NCBI GenBank assembly: GCA_022925895.1
Contig: JAKSYS010000750.1
Span: forward strand, 1-27,755
DNA length: 27,755 nucleotides
Direction of reading: 5' to 3'
Source: Fragilaria crotonensis
Taxonomy: Eukaryota > Bacillariophyta > Fragilariophyceae > Fragilariales > Fragilariaceae
A model generated the notes under the pieces. It had not been told where the DNA came from. It made no database searches and saw nothing but the letters and a program-made list of their open reading frames with translations. Numbering within the stretch: position 1 is the first letter of the stretch; each line of letters starts with the position of its first letter. Below are positions 19,401 to 27,755 of this stretch, in pieces. The translations under genes were made by a program, and so were the position numbers.

Positions 19401-21891
19401 TGGCTGGAAAACTCTGAGGTGCCATCGCCGGTCAAGAGAATGGCCTTGCTTGTGGAGAGCAAGGAGGAGCCTGCCATTCAATCCCAGTCAACTCATGTTG
19501 GCGGGAGGAGCATCGTCACGCCAATCGCATCACCTGACAAGCCTAGTCACCGCAATGTCGAATCAATATGGAGATTCGTTGTCGCCTCGCGGCGGAGCAG
19601 ATGGTCGATGTGGTTCTCGCTGCGGAATCCAAGGACATGCTGACGACACTTCTGAAGGATCTACTCAGCGGTTTCAGCGATGCAGATAGGGATCGAAAGT
19701 CGTCCGATCGCAAGAAGCGAAAACGGAGCAGTTCGTCACATTGTGCCCGTCTGGTCGATGCTTTGGTAGACCGCCTGCTTACGCTGGAAGAGAATCGTGG
19801 GAATGATGTGGAACGTTTTGGCCAGAAACTCGTCGCCACCATTAGAACCATAGGTGCCATCGCTCAAGTGGCCCCACAAGAGGTTCGCCGACATGTGGAC
19901 ACGCTTTTGCCCTACCTCAAGGCTGACAACGGGATTTCAACTTGTCAAGAATGCAACGTTGTCACTGAAGTTTGTGACATAGTCTACAGAGGTTGTCGCG
20001 TCATGTCCAAGGGAGAGATGCACCAGCTGGCCAAGGATTCTCTTAGTGACGACTTAGTGCGCGTGACGTATCGTTTAGGGAGTAGTGCTCTCGCCTCGGC
20101 TGTGCGCACTCTATGTGAACTGGGAAGTCATCCAAAACTCGCGGTCGATAATCCATTTCGTGAGAAGGCAATGCACCTCGCCACTACATTTTATGGCTAC
20201 TTGCACAAGAATATGAACTTGATTGAAGACTTTTCGAAGGCTGACAAGAAGACCAAGTGCAACGTCCAGAGAGCTCTGTCCATTCTCGGGTGTCTCTGCA
20301 AGAGCCACGCCGTTGAAAATGACGATACGTCTTGGATGGATGAAACACCGGAGAAAACATTGACCATGCCTGAGGACGTAACTTGGCAAACCATGGTCGA
20401 GGCCTGCTACAAGATCTTTGTGACCTATCTCGCCACATCCGACGTTGAGACCAAGTGCTCCTCCATGAATGCGCTAGGAATCTTCATTTCAAGGCCCGGG
20501 TCCTTCTTGCCATGCAACAGGCAGGAACGATTGAAGCCATTATGGCTCCTGACTCTGAACCTGAACTCCAGTTGAATGCCTTGCGTTGCTGGCGTGAAAT
20601 CTTGCTTGCAGAGGAACATCGCATAGAGTCCGGAGAAGCTAAGGCAAAAATGGAATCCAACCAGAGCATTACAGTTTCCAACAAGATATCAGGTGATCAG
20701 GATAGTGACGCCACTTTGGTTGGTGGTGTGCTCACTTGCCATTCTCAGCGACTCCATGACTTGACAAAGGACAAGAACAAGCGTATTCGGTACGCGTGCG
20801 TTGACTTATTGTCCCACCTTCTCCGCCAAGGCCTTCTTAATCCATTTCAGACCATTCCCTTCTTGTTTGGCCTTCAAGGCGACGTTGCCGCTCCAGAGAT
20901 TCGAGCGTTGGCTTTGCAGCTTCTAATCAGTGAGGGTGAGAAGCGGCCAGATATGCTCCGTCAGCGAATCTGCGCTGGAGTAAAAAATGCATTTGCTTTT
21001 CAGAGAAGTGTTTATCCCGACAAGGAAACGACAGCCGCGATTGTAAAAACCGAAGGCGGGGCGACTGCCTATGAATGTATCTTCAGTGGGGTGTTCAAGG
21101 AGTGCATTCGCAACACCAAGAAGCAAAAGCAAGGTCTATTCACGAATCTTTTGGGTCTATTTGACACTGGTGAAACCGATGAATATTCCAAGAAGAAGAA
21201 AAAAGGCAATGTTGGGCTACCTCTCCTTGCCTTTACAGCCGAAATGTTAGCATATCTGCCCTACAATGCAGCCACCGACCCCCTGTTCATTATTTACCAT
21301 GTACAATCTTTGGCAGCTTTGCATGGCTCACAGCACCTGGACAATATCATTGCATTCCTTCAGGATCAGGGATTTCCCGTCGATGTCAACGACGACAACA
21401 ACAAGCAGGACGACCTCGAGATCGCAGCGAAAGCGAAGCGCCCATCGCGCACAAAGCAGGCGTCATTGTTGAACAAACGCAGCTTTGACATACTCCGCTT
21501 TGAAATGCTTTGCGAGACTGCAGCTTCGTTCATTTTATTGCTACGCCTGAAGGCTTACCTTCGCAAGGTCTACAACTTGAGCGAGACACGCTGCCTTGTC
21601 TACTCTCCAGACGGAGCGGAAAGAAACTTTGATAAGATTGCGTCTTCGATTTCGTCCATGCCTCGCTTTGATAGCAGGATTCCAGGATTCTTCCGACGCG
21701 AGATCGGTGACAAAGCCGATCCAAGGGAGAGGGATGTCGACAGGGATTCTGTCATCCTGCTGTATGCTGAGTTTCGTAGATTGTTGCGCATGGAGCAAAC
21801 AGCTGGCTCCAGAATCGCAGAAATGGAGGACGACGATGATGAGAAGGATATCCCATCCAGGGAAGCAGAGCCGTTAGGGGGCGAAAATTAG
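16418..21891 (+). CDS. SCC2: SCC2/NIPBL cohesin loader with PHD finger; four frameshifts
   Basis: SCC2 with SCC4 loads cohesin onto chromatin. The start chosen is ATG 16418; ATG 16544 is an alternative. A 108-bp intron (17009-17116, phase 0, with TACTAAT 45 bases before its end) joins MVEE to WLKEHRIFKRRLRSVRVLRY. A C4HC3 PHD finger spans 18416-18560 (CFC, CCDTC, HGEC, CDDC), as in plant SCC2. HEAT-type repeats follow (ADEAFVSIRKLAVKALSQVV, SVREAVVGLVGSFVV, GVSVKKRTVKIFRDI). The Nipped-B C-terminal domain is at about 20780-21000 (LLRQGLLNPFQTIPFLFGL), and near the end is LKAYLRKVYNLSETR. The codon phase steps at 18479-18482, 18498-18501, about 19546-19590 and about 20490. Each step corresponds to one missing base, three of them at or next to T, G and T runs. 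Corrected length is about 1790 residues, normal for the family. Confidence 0.93.
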
Positions 21892-22666
21892 AACACTCTG
21901 CTGCCCTTTTGGCATAGTCCTCGTGGATGTAAACATCCAGGCGCCATCGGTTGTTGCTAATCTAATTCTGCGCAACATAACGTTCCTTAGAGTGGCAGAG
22001 CGCATTCTTGAGGGGACGCTCGACAGGAACTATATCCAAGCGATACCAATATATGCTATCAGCAGTAGATAGCATTTGTCACAACGTACGACTAGTACTA
22101 TACAACTAGCACCTGTCATACCAAGTACTAGCTAGAGTACCAGTACCAGGTACAATATAGTTGAACGTGTTTGCAGACGCAAGACGCAATATCGTAGAGG
22201 TATGCTCAGTGCAACGTACTACTGGTACCTGTACCGGTACAATGCCAGAGTACGGACCGTATTTGTGCGTATGGCACATACTGGCACCGTGTACAAGGCA
22301 CAGTGTGGTGTGCACCGTGAATAAAGACTCGCAGCTCGCAGGCTGCTCGCACGGCAGGGTCGCAGGGTCGCAGGATTCAGGAATAGGATCCATTACAGTA
22401 TACAGTACTGGTTCTGGTATGCATGATACAGCATTGGCACAATCGGAAGAATCATGCTGGAAACGTCGGAAGACACCAATCCTATTCATATGACATCGCA
22501 CTATGTTTGGCGACGCATCAGTTGGACATCACTCTCATTGCAAATTTACGGTTGAAACTCGAAATCAATTGGTTCGAGTGTGACGCCCAACCTCTGGAGC
22601 TACTTGCTGTCACTGGAATATCATCATCCATAACAGTCAGAGGAACGCTGGCAAAGAGGATCGATC
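21892..22666. other. intergenic region with hairpins and a GTAC-rich field
   Basis: No gene is supported; open frames here are short and low-complexity. After the SCC2 stop there is a palindrome GGATGT-AA-ACATCC near 21932. A hairpin with 8-bp stems lies at 22053-22075 (ATGCTATC / GATAGCAT). From about 22085 to 22410 the tetranucleotide GTAC occurs 13 times. A TCGCAGG-rich direct repeat lies near 22327-22375. The region should contain the SCC2 3' end and the promoter of the next gene. Confidence 0.5.
22053..22075. repeat. hairpin downstream of SCC2
   Basis: ATGCTATC and its exact complement GATAGCAT are separated by 7 bases, about 160 bp after the SCC2 stop. It could sit in the 3' UTR. Confidence 0.55.
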
Positions 22667-25600
22667 ATGACATCGTTCCTTTCCTCGTTTCATCATTCTC
22701 GTTTACCGTCACCGATTGATGGGTATGTGTCATGGCTTGTAATGGAGCACGTGCCACATGCGGATGTCTACCTCACGTCGGCAATAGTCCTATTGACGGC
22801 TCTAATCTTTGTGCAGTTGCGAGCCTTCGCTCGACCAAAGCCAGTGCCGATGAAGTTACTTCCAAGACGGCCAGCGCTTCAGATACTCTTCAAGCCCGAT
22901 GATAGCATTCCGGCCTCGTCGGATACTACCGCGACAAAAGCAACAACCCATGCCGATTCTCAGTCCGTATCATCTCGTCGAAGGCTGCGAAAGCCATCAG
23001 AAGTCATGAGATCAGTAACGGAATCCATCTTTCGTCGGCAATCTTCCACAGATCCTGCCGACTTTCATATCCCATCGCCTGACCTGCCCAAGGCGGAAAC
23101 CTGGCAGACCCCAGGTGTGGAATTGTCAGAATCCGATGACGACCAGGAGTACACTCCAGGCCACTCGGTCACCACCGAGTCTCCGTTTGTACACCTCAAA
23201 GATCTCCCCGATTCCTTTGCGCCACTCCTATCCTCATCACATGTCGAGTTCATTTTCAACCAACTGACCACCGATTTGATACATGCGGTTCAAGTTAAGG
23301 GAGGTGTTCGAATAAGAGAAGGTCGCCACGAAATTCCGCTTGACAAGGACAATTCGAGACCGCAATTTGTGATTGAACCACCAAAAGGAGGATGTCGTGT
23401 CACAGCAGTCGTCACTATTGGGAGCGATGGACTCTCCGAAGAGCAAGACTTGGATGTGCTCCGCCCGACGACGTCGCGATCTAGGCCCATGGTGAAAAAG
23501 GCAGGTGTCGTTTTGGATCCTCCTCTGTCCTTGAAGAATGTGGCCCCTACCCTGATACATTTCCCGACTCTTTTTGAAGACCGATTTGTACCGACATTAA
23601 GGCAGATTCAGATAGTTCGACTTGTCATTGATACAGTCATCTCGCTTTCCTCATTTCTCGAGAAGGTACTTTGGATTATTGAAAGCAAGTGTCAGGTATA
23701 TCTCTCCAAGGTCCAGATCACTCCACTGTACAAGGGTAAACGGAATGATGACGATGCACCAGAGTGGCGCCTTTCGCTTTCATTCAGCGGTCATGTTCTG
23801 CTCTTCGGATGGATCCCGATTCCCTTCATCAGCGTCACACTGCCAACATTCATCATCCCACAGCCGCATGCTTTGTTGGAATTCCTCATGACGCCCCAAC
23901 CCCTGGCATCTGCCAAACTGAAGCGTGAAAACATTGCGGAGAAGCGCATTGCTCTAGCATCCTTGAATTTCGTCGAGGGCTGGAATGTTGAAGCCAAGGC
24001 TGTGGCGACTCCACCGGCTTTGGGTGTGGATCTTACATTGCCAGGTGGGGTGTCGCTCGCCATTGAGCTAATGCCAGGACGAGATCCTGGTGCTGGTATG
24101 AGGCGTCAGGACGCTGTGGGTGACACTGCTAATCCAACTGCGGCACCAGCGGGGGATCCGACAGATCATTTGTCGTCAATGAACTCTCTGTCCTCATGGA
24201 CGACTCGTCCAGAGAATCAAAGCTACCAGCGGTACGGTAGCAAACGCACTCCATCGCTTCTGTCCCCTACGTCTGGAGCTGCAGTAGGCGCCTCGTGCCC
24301 CGCCTTTGACTCCAACGATCTTGTGCCGTGGATGTTTCATTTTGTCGCCAAGGGAGCTGTCAGCAGCGATCGTTTGAGCGTCAACATCGTCAAGTGTTCA
24401 GTAACGAATGATGAGGATGCAAAGAGTGGACGAAGTAGCTTTTCGACCGCTGGAAGTCTCGCGGTCTGGAAGGCAGATCTCGCCACTGTCCTTTCCTCCA
24501 ACACCATCCCTATCGAGAAACGGGCCAGCTATGGACATTTGGCAGCATTGGCATCCTCGGAAGAGGCACCATCGGTTGGAGAAATGTTGCTCTATCCAGA
24601 AGAGAATAGCACGAAAACTAGTCCGAGCAACATCTTGCGGATGTTAGGGTATGACTATGCCTTCGACGTATTCGACAGCCAAATCGATGCTGTAACGTGC
24701 TGCGTTGGAGCCTCGCATCCGATGCTGCGGGGAGGCACTATGGTGACAACAATCTTGGAGTCGATATACATGAATGGTTCCGCAACGGCAAGGCAAGGAA
24801 CTGTAATCAACCCTGGCGAATGGAGGCAGAAAAGAAATATCCTGCGTCACTTGCCAGCTGTTGATATGACTTTCGGTATTCAAAATGCGTACATTCCTTC
24901 AGAGAGCTTGAGCTATTCTGACGACGGCCAAACTAGATGTATTCCTGAAATGGAAGGCGGCAGAGTAATGGTGCGCTTCATCGGTGGCATTGAAACCAAG
25001 GGCGATGCTTCTGACGACGGGACATCGGTTGCCCCTTCAGCGTCCGAAGGTATCAAAGTCATTGCCGATATTGGAATTGAGGCAGTCTCTCTCAAAAACG
25101 AGTCCGCTGTGAAGGAATTTCCAGAGCTCGACATTTTCGAAGGAGTCAAGCTGAAAACACTTCTGTCCGGCGCATTTACCGGGCAAGTCTCCAGCCATTT
25201 GAGGCCCCAAACCCTTTCGTCGTCCATGTCAACAACCGGACCGAACATCAAGAACCCGTTAGAAGCTTACGAAATCGACTTTCGCAACTCTTCCCTGTCC
25301 TTTAGAGTCAAGGAATCTTCCGCTATTTTGGGACACAGGCGCGTTATCATCCCAACAGAAACAACAATTGCAGTCAAGATTGTCGAAAGTGTCGTGGACA
25401 TGTCGCTGGAGGGAACTACCCAGTGCGAGCTGAGCTGGGACTTCCAGGGGCTATCTCCTATCCTACAGGCAACCGAGCCAGGTCAATCACCAGCAGATGC
25501 CATGCATGAGAATAAAAAGCAAGTTTCGCTGCTCATCGCTCCCCTTAGACAAGGCCGGCTTAATTTCCACGTCTCGCCTGTAGGTGGCATAGTGATCACC

Positions 25601-27755
25601 AAAGCGAAAACTTCGCGTGAAGATCGTGAAGGACTCTACGATTGGAAGTTTTTCAACGCACTCGTTTCCCCTGATGAGGAATCTGCAAAGCGTCTGATGA
25701 AAGTTGTCCATGACAAAAGGACGATGGGGAAGTTGTTGCAAGTAATGGAACTTATCAACACAGACCTCCACAAAATAATGCGCTACATCTTGAAGCAGGT
25801 ATGGCGAGCCAGAGAGATCTTCGATCAAGAAGGTATTTCTGATCCTGGTCACGCTCTGTCTGGTCATAAGATGGCAAGATTGGTGTCTCTATTCATGTGT
25901 GGAGATATCAGCCAACTTGAAGTGGTCCGGCCTATCATTCGTCGAGTCACTTCCGGTGAAGGCTTGGATGTTGTAAAGATAAAGGAACTTTTGCGTCAGC
26001 ATGTCGAGGCCTACGACGAATGGGCACCTGAGATTGACCGCGTGGTTCGCTGGGCAGCTATCATGCTAGGACCGATGGCCCCGCCACAAAATGTTGTGGA
26101 GGGCGAAGTCCCTCCATTGTCGGCCTTGCCTCAGCACGCTGCACGATTTCAAAACATTCCATCAGCCCGACTGCTGTACACTCGCATTCATGACAAGCTT
26201 CAGTTGCCCCTTGAGCCATCATTCTCGAACTTGCTGAGCAGCGTGTCCCCGTATCTCAGTTTAGCGCAGGTCGAATACTTCCTTCAAGTGCGAAAGCCTA
26301 TTGATTGGCAGCCATCAGACCTCCGAAGGCTTAGGTATGTTTATGCTGTGAAAACGAAGGTTTTGGACATCTCAGAATCCTACGGAGGTCTCTCATTTCT
26401 GCCCCAGAGTTTTCTGGTGTCGGTCTTCCTCGGCGAGGCTACTCGTGCAAGCCTAAGAGTCACTCGCTCACGTAGCGGAGACAAGCGTCGTATTTCTCGA
26501 CAATGGTCGTCGCCTACTGTCAACTCGAGAAAGGTGTCGACTCTTTCCGTTCTTCGTCGTCGTCGAATGCAAGCACCCCAATCGTCGCAACTTGGTGAAA
26601 TTACAGAGGATGCTGAGGGGGATTATATTGTGACTCCTGCTGGACGTGTGGCATCACATGCGAATTTCGCAGACGACAAGTCCGTATCTGTCCTGCCAGA
26701 CAACCTTTTTCTCGAATTCTCAGGCGATACCTCTCGAGACCCTGTATCGGATGTCACCCCTTATGAACTGGGTGACTCTTTGCTTGGACCGGCTGATGTT
26801 GCGATCTTGCTCCAGGCTGGACTTACATCTGCAATGAAATCATCAACCGTTGTTCAGCTTAACCAAAGAATGCTCTTGGATCTCATTGCCACTCAACCAA
26901 GGAGTTTCGCCGTTGCCGTCCTTGCTGAAATAGGCATTCACGGTGGGCAAGGATCTCCGCGAGGGCTAACTTCCGCCTTAATGGCGCTGCTCGAACTAGA
27001 CCAAAGCTCGTTTACACCGATCAATAGGCTCGACATGCATGCTCTACTCGAATCGTGGTTGCCTGGCTTTAAAGTCCCTCGACGGGATGACTACATGGCG
27101 GGAGGAAGATGGGCCCGGCAGAGTTACTATGAAGCGCTATTCTCAGTATCCAAGAGTATTCTTGAAGACGCCGAATGTTATATGGCATTGAAGTCTCATA
27201 TCCAGCGCGATAGACAATACATCGAAAGTGACCCGTTACCACAAACGCGAGAGCAACGCGATTCGATGAACGACCTGGGTCCTGAGCTCACCCACTCGTT
27301 AGCACCCGTTGGACGAAAGCCAACAAAGCTGACCGCAGCAATTGATTATGCAAGGCAAAAGATTCTTGAGGCTGATCAATTGGGCCATAATGTCATGGAC
27401 AACCTCATCAGAGACGAACAAGATACCAAGAAGAGTAAGGCATACTCGATTGCTGTCAGTGCCTACCAGGAGTCGTTTCAAGCCTGTACTCGTGTCCTAG
27501 AGCTAGATAAGATGGCGTTTCAGGCAGACTGGTTCCGCGATTTTTACCGTCGCAACTACGACGCGTTGATGGTGTATTCCATGCACTCAAATGTCATGGA
27601 AGACGTTGACAACGTTCGGCATTGGTTTTCCGCCTTACGTCGAGGGAGCAGTGCGCAAACAACATGTCAAACTGGCCATCCATTGCTTCAACGCGAGGCG
27701 GCAGCTGACTTTGACGTCTCGTTTGACGACGCGCCTCCGGCACCGCCTCGTCCAG
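22667..27755 (+). CDS. very large N-terminally anchored protein of unknown family (partial, runs off the right edge)
   Basis: One frame stays open from 22634 to the window end without a stop or intron. The first ATG is 22667; ATG 22742 (good context, G at -3 and +4) is the alternative. From 22742, 1671 codons are seen and the end lies outside. A single hydrophobic helix, YLTSAIVLLTALIFVQL, sits near the N-terminus and looks like a signal anchor. A basic, Ser-rich, probably disordered segment follows. Next comes a mainly beta-strand-like region with a hydrophobic patch at about residues 375-405 (VLLFGWIPIPFISVTLP). A helical part follows near 25680-26090 (RLMKVVHDKRTMGKLLQVME, EWAPEIDRVVRWAAIMLGPM), and then an Arg-rich stretch near 26555 (LRRRRMQAP). 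I do not recognise a family. Lipid-transfer or membrane-contact roles fit the architecture only loosely. Confidence 0.8.
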   Translation, partial: MTSFLSSFHHSRLPSPIDGYVSWLVMEHVPHADVYLTSAIVLLTALIFVQLRAFARPKPVPMKLLPRRPALQILFKPDDSIPASSDTTATKATTHADSQSVSSRRRLRKPSEVMRSVTESIFRRQSSTDPADFHIPSPDLPKAETWQTPGVELSESDDDQEYTPGHSVTTESPFVHLKDLPDSFAPLLSSSHVEFIFNQLTTDLIHAVQVKGGVRIREGRHEIPLDKDNSRPQFVIEPPKGGCRVTAVVTIGSDGLSEEQDLDVLRPTTSRSRPMVKKAGVVLDPPLSLKNVAPTLIHFPTLFEDRFVPTLRQIQIVRLVIDTVISLSSFLEKVLWIIESKCQVYLSKVQITPLYKGKRNDDDAPEWRLSLSFSGHVLLFGWIPIPFISVTLPTFIIPQPHALLEFLMTPQPLASAKLKRENIAEKRIALASLNFVEGWNVEAKAVATPPALGVDLTLPGGVSLAIELMPGRDPGAGMRRQDAVGDTANPTAAPAGDPTDHLSSMNSLSSWTTRPENQSYQRYGSKRTPSLLSPTSGAAVGASCPAFDSNDLVPWMFHFVAKGAVSSDRLSVNIVKCSVTNDEDAKSGRSSFSTAGSLAVWKADLATVLSSNTIPIEKRASYGHLAALASSEEAPSVGEMLLYPEENSTKTSPSNILRMLGYDYAFDVFDSQIDAVTCCVGASHPMLRGGTMVTTILESIYMNGSATARQGTVINPGEWRQKRNILRHLPAVDMTFGIQNAYIPSESLSYSDDGQTRCIPEMEGGRVMVRFIGGIETKGDASDDGTSVAPSASEGIKVIADIGIEAVSLKNESAVKEFPELDIFEGVKLKTLLSGAFTGQVSSHLRPQTLSSSMSTTGPNIKNPLEAYEIDFRNSSLSFRVKESSAILGHRRVIIPTETTIAVKIVESVVDMSLEGTTQCELSWDFQGLSPILQATEPGQSPADAMHENKKQVSLLIAPLRQGRLNFHVSPVGGIVITKAKTSREDREGLYDWKFFNALVSPDEESAKRLMKVVHDKRTMGKLLQVMELINTDLHKIMRYILKQVWRAREIFDQEGISDPGHALSGHKMARLVSLFMCGDISQLEVVRPIIRRVTSGEGLDVVKIKELLRQHVEAYDEWAPEIDRVVRWAAIMLGPMAPPQNVVEGEVPPLSALPQHAARFQNIPSARLLYTRIHDKLQLPLEPSFSNLLSSVSPYLSLAQVEYFLQVRKPIDWQPSDLRRLRYVYAVKTKVLDISESYGGLSFLPQSFLVSVFLGEATRASLRVTRSRSGDKRRISRQWSSPTVNSRKVSTLSVLRRRRMQAPQSSQLGEITEDAEGDYIVTPAGRVASHANFADDKSVSVLPDNLFLEFSGDTSRDPVSDVTPYELGDSLLGPADVAILLQAGLTSAMKSSTVVQLNQRMLLDLIATQPRSFAVAVLAEIGIHGGQGSPRGLTSALMALLELDQSSFTPINRLDMHALLESWLPGFKVPRRDDYMAGGRWARQSYYEALFSVSKSILEDAECYMALKSHIQRDRQYIESDPLPQTREQRDSMNDLGPELTHSLAPVGRKPTKLTAAIDYARQKILEADQLGHNVMDNLIRDEQDTKKSKAYSIAVSAYQESFQACTRVLELDKMAFQADWFRDFYRRNYDALMVYSMHSNVMEDVDNVRHWFSALRRGSSAQTTCQTGHPLLQREAAADFDVSFDDAPPAPPRP

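Noticed and set aside
22106-22501. Open frames on both strands in the SCC2-giant gene interval
   Set aside because: They run through GTAC- and CTCGCAGG-type repeats, have no domain and overlap each other; they are best read as intergenic.
1-27755. CRISPR arrays, rRNA or tRNA genes, bacterial operons
   Set aside because: No spaced direct repeats, no rRNA-like sequence and no cloverleaf with a recognisable anticodon arm was seen; spliceosomal introns and family content indicate a eukaryotic nuclear region.

Overview
This looks like nuclear DNA of a diatom, or a close stramenopile relative. The evidence is a Ty1/Copia retrotransposon of the diatom (CoDi) type, short GTAAGT/AG introns of 71-124 bp, a PHD-finger SCC2 cohesin loader, and Tudor-like domains of the kind common in diatom proteins. 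This rests on recognising families by eye; no database search was possible.

Layout. 7-7087: a near-complete Copia element on the minus strand, with LTRs of 303 and 308 bp. It carries gag with a zinc knuckle, a membrane-spanning insert, protease, integrase, reverse transcriptase and RNase H, all split by frameshifts. Its leader holds a dense array of small hairpins. 7421-9838 (+): an FAD-dependent oxidoreductase with a long Q-rich N-terminal extension and one intron. 9940-12116 (-): a three-exon gene fusing a type III pantothenate kinase to two Tudor-like domains through a lysine/proline-rich linker. 12597-13539 (-): an unrecognised protein. 13696-16229 (-): a second, non-autonomous LTR element with perfect target-site duplications, coding only gag and a protease-like domain, whose reading frame runs into its own 3' LTR. 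16418-21891 (+): SCC2/NIPBL, one intron, four frameshifts. 22667-27755 (+): an uninterrupted, very large unrecognised protein with an N-terminal membrane anchor, running off the right edge.

Most host genes here need one to four single-base corrections to read through, and several of these fall in homopolymer runs (T, G, C/A). Long-read assembly errors are therefore a serious alternative to gene decay. Against a uniform error rate stand the uninterrupted last 5 kb and the two LTR pairs, which show no single-base indel between copies.

The two most unusual items are the pantothenate kinase-Tudor fusion, which suggests CoA metabolism or sensing tethered to chromatin, and the hairpin system of the first retrotransposon. 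That system is a leader packed with short stems closed by GGN triloops, plus an LTR palindrome that differs between the two LTRs by compensatory changes.
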